Assembly (NCBI RefSeq): GCF_937127095.1
Contig: NZ_CAKZLP010000011.1
Location: 1 to 64,000, forward strand
Reading direction: 5' to 3'
DNA from: an uncultured Amphritea sp.
GTDB taxonomy: Bacteria; Pseudomonadota; Gammaproteobacteria; Pseudomonadales; Balneatricaceae
DNA length: 64,000 nt
In this document: positions 6,217 through 14,705 of the stretch, one piece after another
Position numbering within the stretch: the first letter of the stretch is position 1
How the letters are laid out: every line of letters begins with the position of its first letter
Translations under genes and position numbers: made by a program
Notes under the pieces: model-generated
What the model was told of the DNA's origin: nothing
Database searches by the model: none
The model's input: the letters and a program-made list of their open reading frames with translations, nothing else

Positions 6217-6684
6217 ATGGCAGGGAAAGCGGTGGCTCCTGGTCGGGGTCGCAAGCCTAAGCCGAACCGTCAGAAAGTGTTGGCGGGCAGCAAGCATGCT
6301 AACCATGACGCTGTTGAATTCCAGTTGATGCAGAATGTTGATCCGCCTGGCTGGCTTGATGAACTGGCTGCAGAAATGTGGCGCACGGTTTGTCCGCATC
6401 TCTGCAAAGAGAAAGTGTTGGCGGTGACTGACCTACATAATCTTGAGGCGTTTTGCTCTTCCTATTCCACATTCAGAATGGCTGAGCAAGAGGTGAGAGA
6501 AAACGGCCTTACGGTTGAAGGCGCGACAGGTGGTCTTGTTAAGAATCCTGCACTCACTGCAAAAAATGAAGCGCTGCGTCAGATCGCCACTTTCGGCTCG
6601 ATGCTTGGTTTAGATCCTTCCGCCCGTGGGCGGCTAATGGGGCCCAGTGGTGGCGCCGGGGGGAATGATTTCTCGGAGTTTTAA
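6217..6684 (+). CDS. Terminase small subunit, P27 family
   Basis: A 155-residue protein of the P27 small-terminase family, which recognises phage DNA and hands it to the large subunit. Matching features are the basic N terminus (GRGRKPKPNRQKVLAGS), the PPGWLDELAAEMW block and the C-terminal SMLGLDPSARGRL. GGGAGGGG just before ATG 6217 is a strong ribosome binding site. The gene lies directly before the large terminase with a three-base gap. Confidence 0.85.
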   Translation: MAGKAVAPGRGRKPKPNRQKVLAGSKHANHDAVEFQLMQNVDPPGWLDELAAEMWRTVCPHLCKEKVLAVTDLHNLEAFCSSYSTFRMAEQEVRENGLTVEGATGGLVKNPALTAKNEALRQIATFGSMLGLDPSARGRLMGPSGGAGGNDFSEF

Positions 6685-6687
6685 TAC

Positions 6688-8409
6688 ATGGCCAGTTATC
6701 CCAACGTTAACGCCGCTAATAAATATGCGCGTGACGTTGTCGCTGGTCGGGTTGTTGCTTGTCGTTATGTCATGCTGGCGTGTAAGCGGCAGATTGATGA
6801 TCTGGAAAAGGCGAAAACCCGCGCCTTTGGTTATCGGTTTGATAAAGAGGCTGCTGAACGGGCCTGTCGCTTTGTTCAGAAGCTACCGCATACAAAAGGC
6901 AAGTGGGCCCGCGAGCGCCGCAAGCTAAAGCTTGAGCCATGGCAGTTATTTCAGTTTGCAGTTGTGTTTGGCTGGAAGCGGAAAAAAGACAGGCTGCGCC
7001 GGTTTCGTGAAGCGTATTCTGAGATACCGCGCAAGAATGGCAAGTCTGCCGTGGGCGCGGGTGCCGGGCTTTATATGTTCGCCGCTGATGGTGAGGCGGG
7101 TGCTGAAGTTTACTCAGGCGCAACCACTGAGAAACAAGCGTGGGAAGTTTTTCGCCCCGCTCGGCAGATGTGCCTCCGGACACCGGATCTGACTAATTAT
7201 TTTGGTATTGAGATCAATGCTAAAAACCTGAATCGTCAGTCGGACGATTCCAAGTTTGAACCGGTGATTGGTGACCCGGGGGATGGGTCGTCGCCATCCT
7301 GCGCGATTGTCGATGAGTATCACGAGCATAAAGACAATGCTCTGTATGACACGATGATAACCGGCATGGGTGCGCGTGAACAGCCGCTGATCTGGGCGAT
7401 AACCACCGCTGGCTTTGATATTGCTGGTGCGTGTTATGACCACCGCCGGCGCGTGATAGAAATGCTGGAGGAAACGACGCCGGACGATAGTCTGTTTGGC
7501 ATCATCTTCACTATCGATGAGGGCGACGACTGGACATCTGTCGAAGCGTTGCGCAAGGCCAACCCGAATATGGGTATCTCGGTCTTTGAAGATTATCTGA
7601 TCGGCCAACAGCAAAGGGCTATTAAAAACCCCCGGCACGTTAACACATTTAAGACCAAGCATTTAAACCTGTGGGTTCAGTCAAAAACCGCTTTTTTCAA
7701 TATGGAAAAGTGGAAAGCTTGCGAAGATAAAAGCCTGACGCTCGATCAGTTCCAGGGCGAAGAGTGCACGCTGGGTATGGACCTGGCGCGTAAGCTGGAC
7801 ATGAACAGCATGCCCCGCGTGTTTCACCGCATGATTGATGGCAAGCGCCATTATTACTGTGTTGCGCCGTGCTTCTGGGTGCCAGAAGACACCGTGTTCG
7901 ATAAAGATAACAGCCGTTTATCCGAACGTTACCAGGGATGGGTTAACGCAGGCTATCTGACACCGACAGACGGAGCCGAGATTGATTACCGCGAGATATT
8001 AGCCGAGGCCCTTGATACACAGGAGACGGCCCCGGTTGTCTGTTGTGCGATCGATCCCCACGGCGCGACCAACTTGTCGCACCAGCTGGCGGATGAGGGG
8101 TTAAACCCGGTCACCATTATTCAGAACTTCACACACATCAGCGACCCCATGAAAGAACTGGAGGCGGCTATTGCTGTTGGCCGGTTCCATCATGACGGCA
8201 ACCCAATCATGACTTGGTGTATCTCGAACGTTGTCGGCAAATATATGTCCGGAAACGATGACATTGTCCGCGCCACGAAAGAAGGCAACGACAACAAGAT
8301 CGACGGCGCGGTCGCGCTGATGATGGCGATTGGGCGAATTATGTTAGGTGATGCGAAAGAAGAATCGCTTTCTGATCATCTTGAAACTCACGGAATCAGG
8401 ACTCTTTAA
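6688..8409 (+). CDS. Terminase large subunit, HK97-like
   Basis: This 573-residue packaging motor combines an N-terminal ATPase and a C-terminal nuclease. The Walker A region is at about residue 111-125 ([14 protein letters not shown]), Walker B reads [10 protein letters not shown], and the nuclease domain begins with [12 protein letters not shown], which supplies a metal-binding aspartate. [15 protein letters not shown] in the N-terminal part is typical of the HK97/P27-associated terminases. It pumps DNA into the prohead through the portal. Its stop overlaps the portal start (TAATG). Confidence 0.92.
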   Translation: MASYPNVNAANKYARDVVAGRVVACRYVMLACKRQIDDLEKAKTRAFGYRFDKEAAERACRFVQKLPHTKGKWARERRKLKLEPWQLFQFAVVFGWKRKKDRLRRFREAYSEIPRKNGKSAVGAGAGLYMFAADGEAGAEVYSGATTEKQAWEVFRPARQMCLRTPDLTNYFGIEINAKNLNRQSDDSKFEPVIGDPGDGSSPSCAIVDEYHEHKDNALYDTMITGMGAREQPLIWAITTAGFDIAGACYDHRRRVIEMLEETTPDDSLFGIIFTIDEGDDWTSVEALRKANPNMGISVFEDYLIGQQQRAIKNPRHVNTFKTKHLNLWVQSKTAFFNMEKWKACEDKSLTLDQFQGEECTLGMDLARKLDMNSMPRVFHRMIDGKRHYYCVAPCFWVPEDTVFDKDNSRLSERYQGWVNAGYLTPTDGAEIDYREILAEALDTQETAPVVCCAIDPHGATNLSHQLADEGLNPVTIIQNFTHISDPMKELEAAIAVGRFHHDGNPIMTWCISNVVGKYMSGNDDIVRATKEGNDNKIDGAVALMMAIGRIMLGDAKEESLSDHLETHGIRTL

Positions 8410-9623
8410 TGGGATTTTTCAGCCGCCTGTTTGGCAGCAAATCTACTGAATTACTGGATACACCAGAGAAGATCGCATCAGCGATCGGCTATGGTTATGA
8501 CACATATTCAGGCAGAGGCGTATCAAGCCAGAAAGCCATGCAGCTGACGACGGTTTTTGGTTGCGTGAGAGTGCTGTCAGAGTCTGTTGGTATGCTTCCT
8601 TGTAAACTGTATCAGATGAATGGCGATCAAAGGGAATCAGCGGTTAACCACAAGGTATATCGGCTGCTAACCACGGCCCCTAATGATTACATGACCGCCC
8701 AGGAGTTCTGGGAAATGCTAATCGCCTGCCTGTGTTTGCGAGGCAATTTTTACGCATATAAAGTAAAAGCGTTTGGAGAAGTTGTAGAACTGTTACCGCT
8801 TGACCCAAGCGCAGTAAAGCCAAAGCTTGAGGACCATAAAGCCAGCTACGAAGTCACGTGGAAGGACGGCACAAAAGAAACGCTCGATCAGGATCTGATC
8901 TGGCATGTGCGGATATTAACCCTCGACGGCTTAACCGGATTAAACCCGGTGGCATACGCCCGCGAGGCGGTTGGTCTTGGGCTGGCGACAGAAGAACACG
9001 GCGCGAGACTGTTCAGCAATGGGGCAGTGACATCTGGTGTTCTAACCACTGAACAGAAACTGACTGATGAGGCATTTAAGCGCCTTCAGACACAGTTTAA
9101 AGATAATCATGAAGGCCTGACTAACGCCCATAAACCGATGATCTTAGAGATGGGTCTCAACTGGAAGCCCGTCGCGCTTAACTCTGAAGACAGTCAGTTT
9201 CTCGAAACCCGCAAATTCCAACGGGATGAGATCTGCGCCATATTCCGAGTACCGCCTCACCTGGTGGCAAACCTCGATAAAGCCTCTTTCAACAACATTG
9301 AACACCTCGGCCTGTCGTTCGTCAATTATGCGCTGGTGCCTTATCTGACACGCATCGAAAGCCGGGTTAATGTCGGCCTGCTAAAGAAAGAAGACCAAGG
9401 CAAGTATTACGCAAAATTCAATGCGGGGGCACTGCTGCGCGGTGATCTCAAATCACGCTATGAATCATACGGTCAGGGCATTAACTGGGGCATCCTCAGC
9501 CCGAATGACTGCCGTGAACTCGAAGACATGAACCCAAGAGATGGCGGTGATCTGTACTTAACGCCTCTCAATATGACGATAAACCCGGAGAGCCAGACCA
9601 ATGCTGACCCGAAAACGGCTTGA
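8409..9623 (+). CDS. Portal protein, HK97 family
   Basis: A 404-residue portal protein, forming the dodecameric ring through which DNA enters the head. Recognisable blocks are the N-terminal GFFSRLFGSKS, VFGCVRVLSESVGMLPCKLY, and the central FQRDEICAIFRVPPHLV with NNIEHLGLSFV, all characteristic of HK97 gp3-like portals. The order terminase, portal, protease, capsid is conserved in this phage group. Its last 23 bases overlap the protease start. Confidence 0.92.
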   Translation: MGFFSRLFGSKSTELLDTPEKIASAIGYGYDTYSGRGVSSQKAMQLTTVFGCVRVLSESVGMLPCKLYQMNGDQRESAVNHKVYRLLTTAPNDYMTAQEFWEMLIACLCLRGNFYAYKVKAFGEVVELLPLDPSAVKPKLEDHKASYEVTWKDGTKETLDQDLIWHVRILTLDGLTGLNPVAYAREAVGLGLATEEHGARLFSNGAVTSGVLTTEQKLTDEAFKRLQTQFKDNHEGLTNAHKPMILEMGLNWKPVALNSEDSQFLETRKFQRDEICAIFRVPPHLVANLDKASFNNIEHLGLSFVNYALVPYLTRIESRVNVGLLKKEDQGKYYAKFNAGALLRGDLKSRYESYGQGINWGILSPNDCRELEDMNPRDGGDLYLTPLNMTINPESQTNADPKTA

Positions 9624-10263
9624 TGTGCCGCTGAAAATAAAATCTGTCACCGAGACCGGGGAGTTTGAAGGTTACGGCTCTGTCTTCGGTGTGAAAGATA
9701 GTGATTCTGACATCGTCATCAAAGGGGCCTTTGAAAAGTCACTCGCGGCGTGGAAAGAAAAAGGCCGTCTGCCTGCGATGCTGTGGCAGCACAAGATGAG
9801 TGAGCCTGTCGGTATTTATACCGAGATGAAAGAGGACGAAAACGGCCTGTATGTGAAAGGCCGACTACTCATCGATGACGACCCGCTAGCAAAACGCGCT
9901 CATGCGCACATGAAGGCGGGATCGCTTGGTGGGCTGTCTATCGGCTATATGCTCAACGAATACGATTATGACAATCAGAAAGACGCCTGGATTCTCAAAG
10001 AGATAGATCTCTGGGAGGTTTCACTGGTCACCTTTGCCTCAAATGAAGAGGCACGTATCTCTGATGTAAAAAACGCGCTCGAAAAAGGCCAGGTGCCTCG
10101 TCCGAGCGATATGGAACGCGCCCTGCGAGATGTTGGGTTGTCCCGAACGCAAGCCAAAAGTTTTATGGCGAATGGCTATGGTGCGCTGGATCTGCGAGAC
10201 GCTGAGACAGAAAAAGCACTGCAATCCCTTAAATCCCTAACATCATTATTCTCAGGAGAATAA
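9601..10263 (+). CDS. Prohead maturation protease, peptidase family S78
   Basis: A 220-residue serine protease of the HK97 gp4 type that trims the capsid protein's scaffold arm during head maturation. The likely catalytic histidine is in LWQHKMSEPVG and the serine in GGLSIGY, with a supporting acidic residue in the WEVSLV region. It starts inside the end of the portal gene with GGAG 10 bases upstream, and precedes the capsid gene by two bases. Confidence 0.9.
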   Translation: MLTRKRLDVPLKIKSVTETGEFEGYGSVFGVKDSDSDIVIKGAFEKSLAAWKEKGRLPAMLWQHKMSEPVGIYTEMKEDENGLYVKGRLLIDDDPLAKRAHAHMKAGSLGGLSIGYMLNEYDYDNQKDAWILKEIDLWEVSLVTFASNEEARISDVKNALEKGQVPRPSDMERALRDVGLSRTQAKSFMANGYGALDLRDAETEKALQSLKSLTSLFSGE

Positions 10264-10265
10264 TC

Positions 10266-11468
10266 ATGGCTGTTGAATTAAAAGATGTTGAACTGGTTGC
10301 AGCAGAGCTGAAAGGCCAGTTTGAAGAGTTCCAGAAAAAAAATGACAAACGTGTCGAAGCGCTGGAATCAGAAAAAGGTAAGCTGACGGGTCAGGTCGAC
10401 ACCCTGAACGGTAAGCTTGACGAGCTGGATAAGCTGAAATCCGATCTTGAAAAAGAACTGCTGGAGCTGAAACGTCCTGGTGGCACTGCAGTGAAGAAAG
10501 AAGTCGCAGAGCATAAAGCTGCATTCTCTCAGTTCTTGCGCAAAGGTCGTGAAGATGGCCTACAAGAACTGCAGGAAAAAGCGCTGAGTATTGGCGTTGA
10601 TGCTGACGGTGGCTTTGCTGTTCCGGAAGAGCTTGACCGCACTCTGCTTCAGCTAATGCGTGATGAGTCACCCATGCGGGCTGTGTGCAACCAGATCACC
10701 ATCTCCACATCTGACTACAAAAAACTGGTCAACTTGGGTGGCGCTGGTTCTGGCTGGGTAGGGGAAGCTGATGCACGTCCTGCAACCGACACCCCGACAC
10801 TAGCGCAAATCGTCGCAACCATGGGCGAGATATACGCGAACCCACAGGCAACACAGACCTCGCTGGACGACATGTTCTTCGATGCCGAAAAGTGGCTGTC
10901 AGATGAAGTGGCGATTGAATTCGCAGAGCAAGAAGGCACAGCTTTCCTGACGGGTAATGGCACCAATAAACCCAAGGGTATTTTGGCGGCAACGTTGGCA
11001 ACCACTGCTGACAGTGTGCGGGCGTTCGGGCAGCTGCAGAAAGTTCACTCAGGAACGTCTGGCAGCTTTGATGCAGACAATTTGGTTGAGCTGCTCTATA
11101 CGTTGCGGTCTAAATATCGTAATGGTGCGCAGTGGATGCTGGCAGGCACCACGCTGCACACAATCCGCACGTTTAAAGACGGTCAGGGTAACTATCTCTG
11201 GGTGCCTGGGCTTCAGGCGGGTCAGGCGTCTTCTCTGCTGGGTTACTCTGTCGCAGAAAACGAAGATATGCCGGTGGTCGCAGCAGATGCAAATTCAGTG
11301 CTGTTCGGCAACTTCAAGCGGGCTTACACCATTGTTGATCGTACTGGCACCCGCGTTCTGCGCGATCCGTACACCAACAAGCCAAACGTTGGCTTCTATA
11401 CCACTAAGCGAGTCGGCGGCATGCTCACTGATTCCAATGCGGTGAAGGTGCTGACGCTCAGCGCATAA
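10266..11468 (+). CDS. Major capsid protein, HK97 fold
   Basis: A 400-residue capsid protein. The first 90 or so residues are a charged coiled coil, the delta scaffold domain removed by the protease. The shell domain starts near DADGGFAVPEEL, followed by RDESPMRAVCNQI, and ends with the G-loop and P-domain blocks GNFKRAYTIVDRTG and GFYTTKRVGGML. No separate scaffold or decoration gene precedes it, consistent with the built-in delta domain. An intrinsic terminator follows 23 bases after its stop. Confidence 0.93.
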   Translation: MAVELKDVELVAAELKGQFEEFQKKNDKRVEALESEKGKLTGQVDTLNGKLDELDKLKSDLEKELLELKRPGGTAVKKEVAEHKAAFSQFLRKGREDGLQELQEKALSIGVDADGGFAVPEELDRTLLQLMRDESPMRAVCNQITISTSDYKKLVNLGGAGSGWVGEADARPATDTPTLAQIVATMGEIYANPQATQTSLDDMFFDAEKWLSDEVAIEFAEQEGTAFLTGNGTNKPKGILAATLATTADSVRAFGQLQKVHSGTSGSFDADNLVELLYTLRSKYRNGAQWMLAGTTLHTIRTFKDGQGNYLWVPGLQAGQASSLLGYSVAENEDMPVVAADANSVLFGNFKRAYTIVDRTGTRVLRDPYTNKPNVGFYTTKRVGGMLTDSNAVKVLTLSA

Positions 11469-11491
11469 GTGCTGGGTGGTTAAGCAAAATA

Positions 11492-11516
11492 CAAAGGCCC
11501 TTCGGGGCCTTTGTTG
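11492..11516 (+). terminator. Terminator-like hairpin after the capsid gene
   Basis: AAAGGCCC (11493-11500) pairs perfectly with GGGCCTTT (11505-11512) around a stable TTCG loop, followed by a T/G-rich stretch. It probably reduces transcription beyond the highly expressed capsid gene. Confidence 0.7.
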
Positions 11517-11532
11517 TTTGGAGTAATAAACC

Positions 11533-11730
11533 ATGAAAGTAATCATCGTTGAAAAGCCGTTCAGACACTCGGATGACGGCAATACAGTGAATCAGTATGA
11601 ACCCGGTGAACAGGTGGTCAGCGACCGTTGTGCTGAAGTGGCTGTTAAGCATCTGAAGGTGGCGAAAGAGTCGAAGAAAACGCCCGAGCAATTCGCAGAA
11701 GAAAAAGCGAAAAGCGAAGGCCAATCTTAG
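11533..11730 (+). CDS. Small phage head-region protein, unknown
   Basis: A 65-residue protein with a short beta-like N terminus (KVIIVEKPFRH, YEPGEQVV) and a lysine- and glutamate-rich helical tail. Proteins of this size and charge pattern are common between capsid and head-tail connector genes in HK97-like phages, but I cannot name a role. GGAG at 11520-11523 precedes the ATG. Confidence 0.65.
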   Translation: MKVIIVEKPFRHSDDGNTVNQYEPGEQVVSDRCAEVAVKHLKVAKESKKTPEQFAEEKAKSEGQS

Positions 11731-11748
11731 GAGTAAGCGCTCTTACTC

Positions 11749-11773
11749 AAGGGCGCAGCCCTGCGCCTTTCGT
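11749..11773 (+). terminator. Hairpin between small head gene and connector gene
   Basis: AGGGCGCAG pairs with CTGCGCCTT around a two-base loop, followed by TTCG rather than a T run. It may slow transcription or protect the RNA end, and is a weak terminator at best. Confidence 0.4.
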
Positions 11774-11795
11774 TAAGACTGTTTAGGTAACCACT

Positions 11796-12365
11796 ATGCC
11801 AATCATTCAAGCCACACCTCCCGCTGAAGAGCCGATCACGCTGGAAGATGCCCGCGTGCAGTGCCAGATCGACGCGGATATCACCGACGAAGACGCATTG
11901 ATCGATCAGTTTATTGCTGCTGCGGCTTCATTCTGTGAAACGTTCACCGGTCGGCCGCTGATCACTCAAGAAAAACAGTATATCGGTGGGTTTGGAAAAC
12001 TGATTGAGCTGACGCCGAATCTGCTGTCGGTTGAATCTGTGACGTATATCGATGTCGATGGAGCCACTCAGACGCTCGACCCGGTGACATATTACATCGA
12101 CACCGCGTCTGTCGTGGGGCGTATTGTGCCGCTGGAGTCATGGCCGTCCGTTAAATCAGGACACCCGCAGCCAGTCACCGTGAATTTCACTTGCGGCTAT
12201 GGTGCTGCGGCTGATGTGCCGGACAGCATCAAACAATGTATGCGCATGCTGGTGGCCCACTGGTACCGCAACCGCGAGGCCGTGATTGTCGGCGTGAGTG
12301 CTGGCCCGATAGATTTTGCCGTCGATGCGCTATTAAACCCGCACCGCGTGATGAGGATAGGTTAA
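11796..12365 (+). CDS. Head-tail connector, HK97 gp6-like
   Basis: A 189-residue protein of the phage gp6/YqbG-like connector family, which forms a ring below the portal. Family features include ITLEDARVQCQID near the N terminus, the helical block DQFIAAAASFCETFTGRPL, and the C-terminal MLVAHWYRNREAV. Genes for the adaptor, gp10-like and tail terminator proteins follow without gaps, as expected. Confidence 0.8.
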   Translation: MPIIQATPPAEEPITLEDARVQCQIDADITDEDALIDQFIAAAASFCETFTGRPLITQEKQYIGGFGKLIELTPNLLSVESVTYIDVDGATQTLDPVTYYIDTASVVGRIVPLESWPSVKSGHPQPVTVNFTCGYGAAADVPDSIKQCMRMLVAHWYRNREAVIVGVSAGPIDFAVDALLNPHRVMRIG

Positions 12366-12677
12366 ATGCGTTACCCGCATCGCGTCACCATCCAGCAGAC
12401 AAAGAACACAAAAAGTGCAACCGGTGTCCCGGCAGATGCGCCTGTCGCGGTCGCGGCTGACATCTATGCAAAAGTGTCGGTAATCACCGGCCGTGAAAGA
12501 TGGCTGCCGGAATCCAGCGCACAAACCAACGATGTCACTGTGATTATTCGCTATCGCCCCGGCATCACAACGGCGATGCAGGTTGCCCACGGCGCAGATA
12601 CTTACGAGATTACCGCCGTCATACCGGACGAACGCAAACGCGAGTTGCGGCTGGTGTGCAAACATTACCGCCGCTGA
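12366..12677 (+). CDS. Head closure / head-tail adaptor protein
   Basis: A 103-residue protein of the SPP1 gp16-like head closure family. It starts MRYPHRVTIQQ and contains AKVSVITGRERW and VIPDERKRELRLVCKH, a beta-rich pattern shared by this family. It begins one base after the connector stop. It would plug and stabilise the filled head before tail attachment. Confidence 0.75.
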   Translation: MRYPHRVTIQQTKNTKSATGVPADAPVAVAADIYAKVSVITGRERWLPESSAQTNDVTVIIRYRPGITTAMQVAHGADTYEITAVIPDERKRELRLVCKHYRR

Positions 12678-12689
12678 TCAAGGTGACAG

Positions 12690-13148
12690 ATGGAAATAAC
12701 TACCGACGTTCAGGGCCTGGCAGAACTCGAAAAAGCGCTGTTAGATCTCGGTGCACAAACGGGCTTTAAAACGCTACGGTCTGCTGCCCGTAAAGCCATG
12801 AAACCGGTATTGTCGGACGCGCAAGCTAATGTAAATGTCGACTCGGGTGACACCAAAGAATCGCTGGCGATATCAGCCAAAAAAGGGAAAGGCCACGCCA
12901 GTGCGGTGGTGGTCAGCGTGGGTAACACCCGCAAAAAAGCCCGTAAATCCGAGGGCGGTCACAAGTTGGCCGGGGTAAACCAGAAAGTGATCGCGCAGGA
13001 ATATGGCACAAAAAATCAGGCGGCTGACCCGTTCCTGACGCCTGCGCTTATCAAGAATAAAGACCAGGTGCTTAACCTTTTTAAAGCCGAGCTGGTTACC
13101 GCAATAGATCGCGCCGTTAAAAAAGCAGCTAAAACGGGTAAAAAATGA
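12690..13148 (+). CDS. HK97 gp10-like head-tail protein
   Basis: A 152-residue protein of the HK97-gp10 family. It begins MEITTDVQGLAELEKALLDLG and includes LRSAARKAMKPVLSDAQ and EYGTKNQAADPFLTPAL, both typical. Members take part in head-tail joining or tail completion. Its last codons overlap the next start as ATGA. Confidence 0.8.
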   Translation: MEITTDVQGLAELEKALLDLGAQTGFKTLRSAARKAMKPVLSDAQANVNVDSGDTKESLAISAKKGKGHASAVVVSVGNTRKKARKSEGGHKLAGVNQKVIAQEYGTKNQAADPFLTPALIKNKDQVLNLFKAELVTAIDRAVKKAAKTGKK

Positions 13149-13498
13149 GCCTCGATATCGCCGTTTATACAGTATTGGATGCGGCCGGGGTGACTAACCC
13201 GGGCCGGGGCTGGAAGTCAGAAAGCCAGCCGATGCCCTGCGCTATTGTGCGTTATATATCTGACTCACCGATTAACTCGCTGAAAGGCGAGATGAACATG
13301 CAAAACGAGTATATCGCGGTTGATTGCTGGGCGGATGATCTCGAATCAGCCGAAGCCAAGCGCGACGCGGTGATAGCCGTCATTAAAGCTGCGGTTGCAG
13401 CTAAAACCCTGATTGCTATTCGCAAGGCCACCAGGCCATTACATGAACCCGAAACAACAACGTTCCGCTTCACCATCGAATATTCGGTGTGGGGCTAA
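13145..13498 (+). CDS. Tail terminator, DUF3168-like
   Basis: A 117-residue protein resembling the DUF3168 family of tail terminator (completion) proteins: an N-terminal helix, PCAIVRYISDSP, an exchange-like NEYIAVDCWADD strand and a C-terminal FRFTIEYSVWG. These proteins cap the tail tube where it meets the head. Its position between the gp10-like gene and the tail tube gene matches the usual order. Confidence 0.7.
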   Translation: MSLDIAVYTVLDAAGVTNPGRGWKSESQPMPCAIVRYISDSPINSLKGEMNMQNEYIAVDCWADDLESAEAKRDAVIAVIKAAVAAKTLIAIRKATRPLHEPETTTFRFTIEYSVWG

Positions 13499-13514
13499 TA
13501 CCTGGAGATGAACC

Positions 13515-13943
13515 ATGCCTACACCTATTCCAACCGAAGGCACTCAGTTTTACATTCGTGATACCGGCGGTGTCGATATTGAAATTGAAAGCCACACTGG
13601 TATTTCAGGTCTTGATGGTGAGCGTGCGGAAAAAGACCGCACCACACTAAAAGACAGTGCTGAGGTGATCGCGCTGGGTATTAAGCGTTATGGCACCGTC
13701 ACGTTGTCTGTCCTTCATGCAGACGATGATCTCGGACTGGCTGAGGTTGAGGCGGCCTATGAAGATGGCGCGTCTCGGCTGATCACCTGGGTGTGGCCAA
13801 CGGGCACATACCGACAGTTCACAGCCTATATCAAAAACTTTCCGTTCACTGATGGCGGGGTTGACTCAGATTACAAAGGCGACATCAGCATCCGGGTATC
13901 TGGTTCACCAACCAAAGGTTCTAGCTTCGTCCCAGCCGTATGA
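13515..13943 (+). CDS. Major tail tube protein
   Basis: A 142-residue protein of the siphovirus tail tube type. Support comes from its size, the beta-rich composition, TEGTQFYIRDTGG near the start and DYKGDISIRVSGSP near the end, and its place between the tail terminator and the tail chaperones. GGAGATG precedes the ATG. It would stack in rings around the tape measure. The stop overlaps the start of a small zinc-ribbon gene. Confidence 0.8.
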   Translation: MPTPIPTEGTQFYIRDTGGVDIEIESHTGISGLDGERAEKDRTTLKDSAEVIALGIKRYGTVTLSVLHADDDLGLAEVEAAYEDGASRLITWVWPTGTYRQFTAYIKNFPFTDGGVDSDYKGDISIRVSGSPTKGSSFVPAV

Positions 13944-14101
13944 TAGCCACCTCATCAGACACTGAGCGCCGGTTAAACGCCTGCGCTCAGTGTCCACATC
14001 TTATCCACACGCTCACCGTCAAGCGCTGCGGAAAATGCGGTTGCTTGTTGAGTGTAAAAACGAAATTTAACCGGGCTAAGTGCCCGATAGGGAAGTGGTG
14101 A
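13940..14101 (+). CDS. 53-residue zinc-ribbon phage protein
   Basis: A short gene starting at an ATGA overlap with the tail tube stop and ending TGA one base before the next gene. The product has cysteines in CAQCPHL, CGKCGC and a C-terminal AKCPIGKW. This CxxC/CxxCGC/CPxGKW layout matches a small family of zinc-binding phage proteins often found among virion genes. Its role is unknown; structural zinc binding is inferred from the cysteines. The first part of the gene also forms a strong hairpin. Confidence 0.7.
   Translation: MIATSSDTERRLNACAQCPHLIHTLTVKRCGKCGCLLSVKTKFNRAKCPIGKW
13958..13994 (+). repeat. Strong hairpin inside the zinc-ribbon gene
   Basis: GACACTGAGCG (13958-13968) and CGCTCAGTGTC (13984-13994) form a perfect 11-pair stem with a 15-base loop, at the boundary after the tail tube gene. 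No T run follows, so it is not a simple terminator. It may limit expression downstream of the abundant tail tube protein. Confidence 0.55.
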
Positions 14102-14102
14102 A

Positions 14103-14453
14103 ATGGCTCTATTAACACGCGATCAGATTCTTGCAGCTGATGATCACAAAACCGAAGTCGTGCCAGTGCCTGAATGGGGTGGTGAGGTGATGGTCGGCAC
14201 AATGTCCGGCACTGCGAGGGACAAATTGGAGGCTAGCGTAATAGGCAAAAATGGCGGCGCTAACCTAACCAACGCCCGGGCTAAGTATTTAGCGGCGTGT
14301 GTTGTAGATGAAGCGGGCAATCTGATGTTTTCAGAGAAAGATATCACGAAGCTTGGGTCTAAATCAGTTGCCGCACTTGATCGCGTTTTTGAAGTGGCAC
14401 AGCGCCTCAATCGCATCACCGACGCCGATCTGGAAGACCTCGCAAAAAACTAA
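14103..14453 (+). CDS. Tail assembly chaperone (G-like)
   Basis: A 116-residue protein in the lambda G position, between tail tube and tape measure. It begins MALLTRDQILAADDHKTEV and contains EWGGEVMVGTMSG, a pattern shared by many siphovirus tail assembly chaperones. The last codons, GCA AAA AAC TAA, contain a -1 slippery heptamer (A AAA AAC, 14444-14450). Slipping there would add the next frame, giving the longer GT-like form. Both forms would coat the tape measure during tail assembly. Confidence 0.75.
   Translation: MALLTRDQILAADDHKTEVVPVPEWGGEVMVGTMSGTARDKLEASVIGKNGGANLTNARAKYLAACVVDEAGNLMFSEKDITKLGSKSVAALDRVFEVAQRLNRITDADLEDLAKN
14444..14450 (+). other. -1 frameshift site of the tail chaperone pair
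   Basis: The heptamer A AAA AAC sits in the correct phase two codons before the first chaperone stop, and the second chaperone reads in the -1 frame. G/GT frameshifting is conserved across long-tailed phages, so this site is likely functional. Confidence 0.75.
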
Positions 14454-14689
14454 TGCGGCGTCCATTCCGTCGCTATGCCATAGGGTTGTCGCTGCGGATG
14501 GGGATGCCGGTTAATCAGATGATTGAAGTGATGGACTCAGCCGATATAGGCGAGTACATCGCATTTGATATGACTCAGGATAGCGATTTTATTGATCGCT
14601 ATAAGCAAGAAAAAGACCGCGAGTTCGCCAAGACACTCACCCCAGAGCAGCACGAAGCCTGGCTTTTATCACGGCTGGGCGATGCTTAA
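14453..14689 (+). CDS. Tail assembly chaperone second part (T-like, -1 frame)
   Basis: A 78-codon frame that overlaps the first chaperone stop (TAATG). It is basic at the start (MRRPFRRYAIGLSLRMGMPV) and acidic later, with TPEQHEAWLLSRLGDA at the end. It lies in the -1 frame relative to the first chaperone, so it is most likely made as the C-terminal part of a frameshift fusion; independent initiation at ATG 14453 is also possible. Confidence 0.75.
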   Translation: MRRPFRRYAIGLSLRMGMPVNQMIEVMDSADIGEYIAFDMTQDSDFIDRYKQEKDREFAKTLTPEQHEAWLLSRLGDA

Positions 14690-14705
14690 ACAGGAATCCT
14701 GATAA

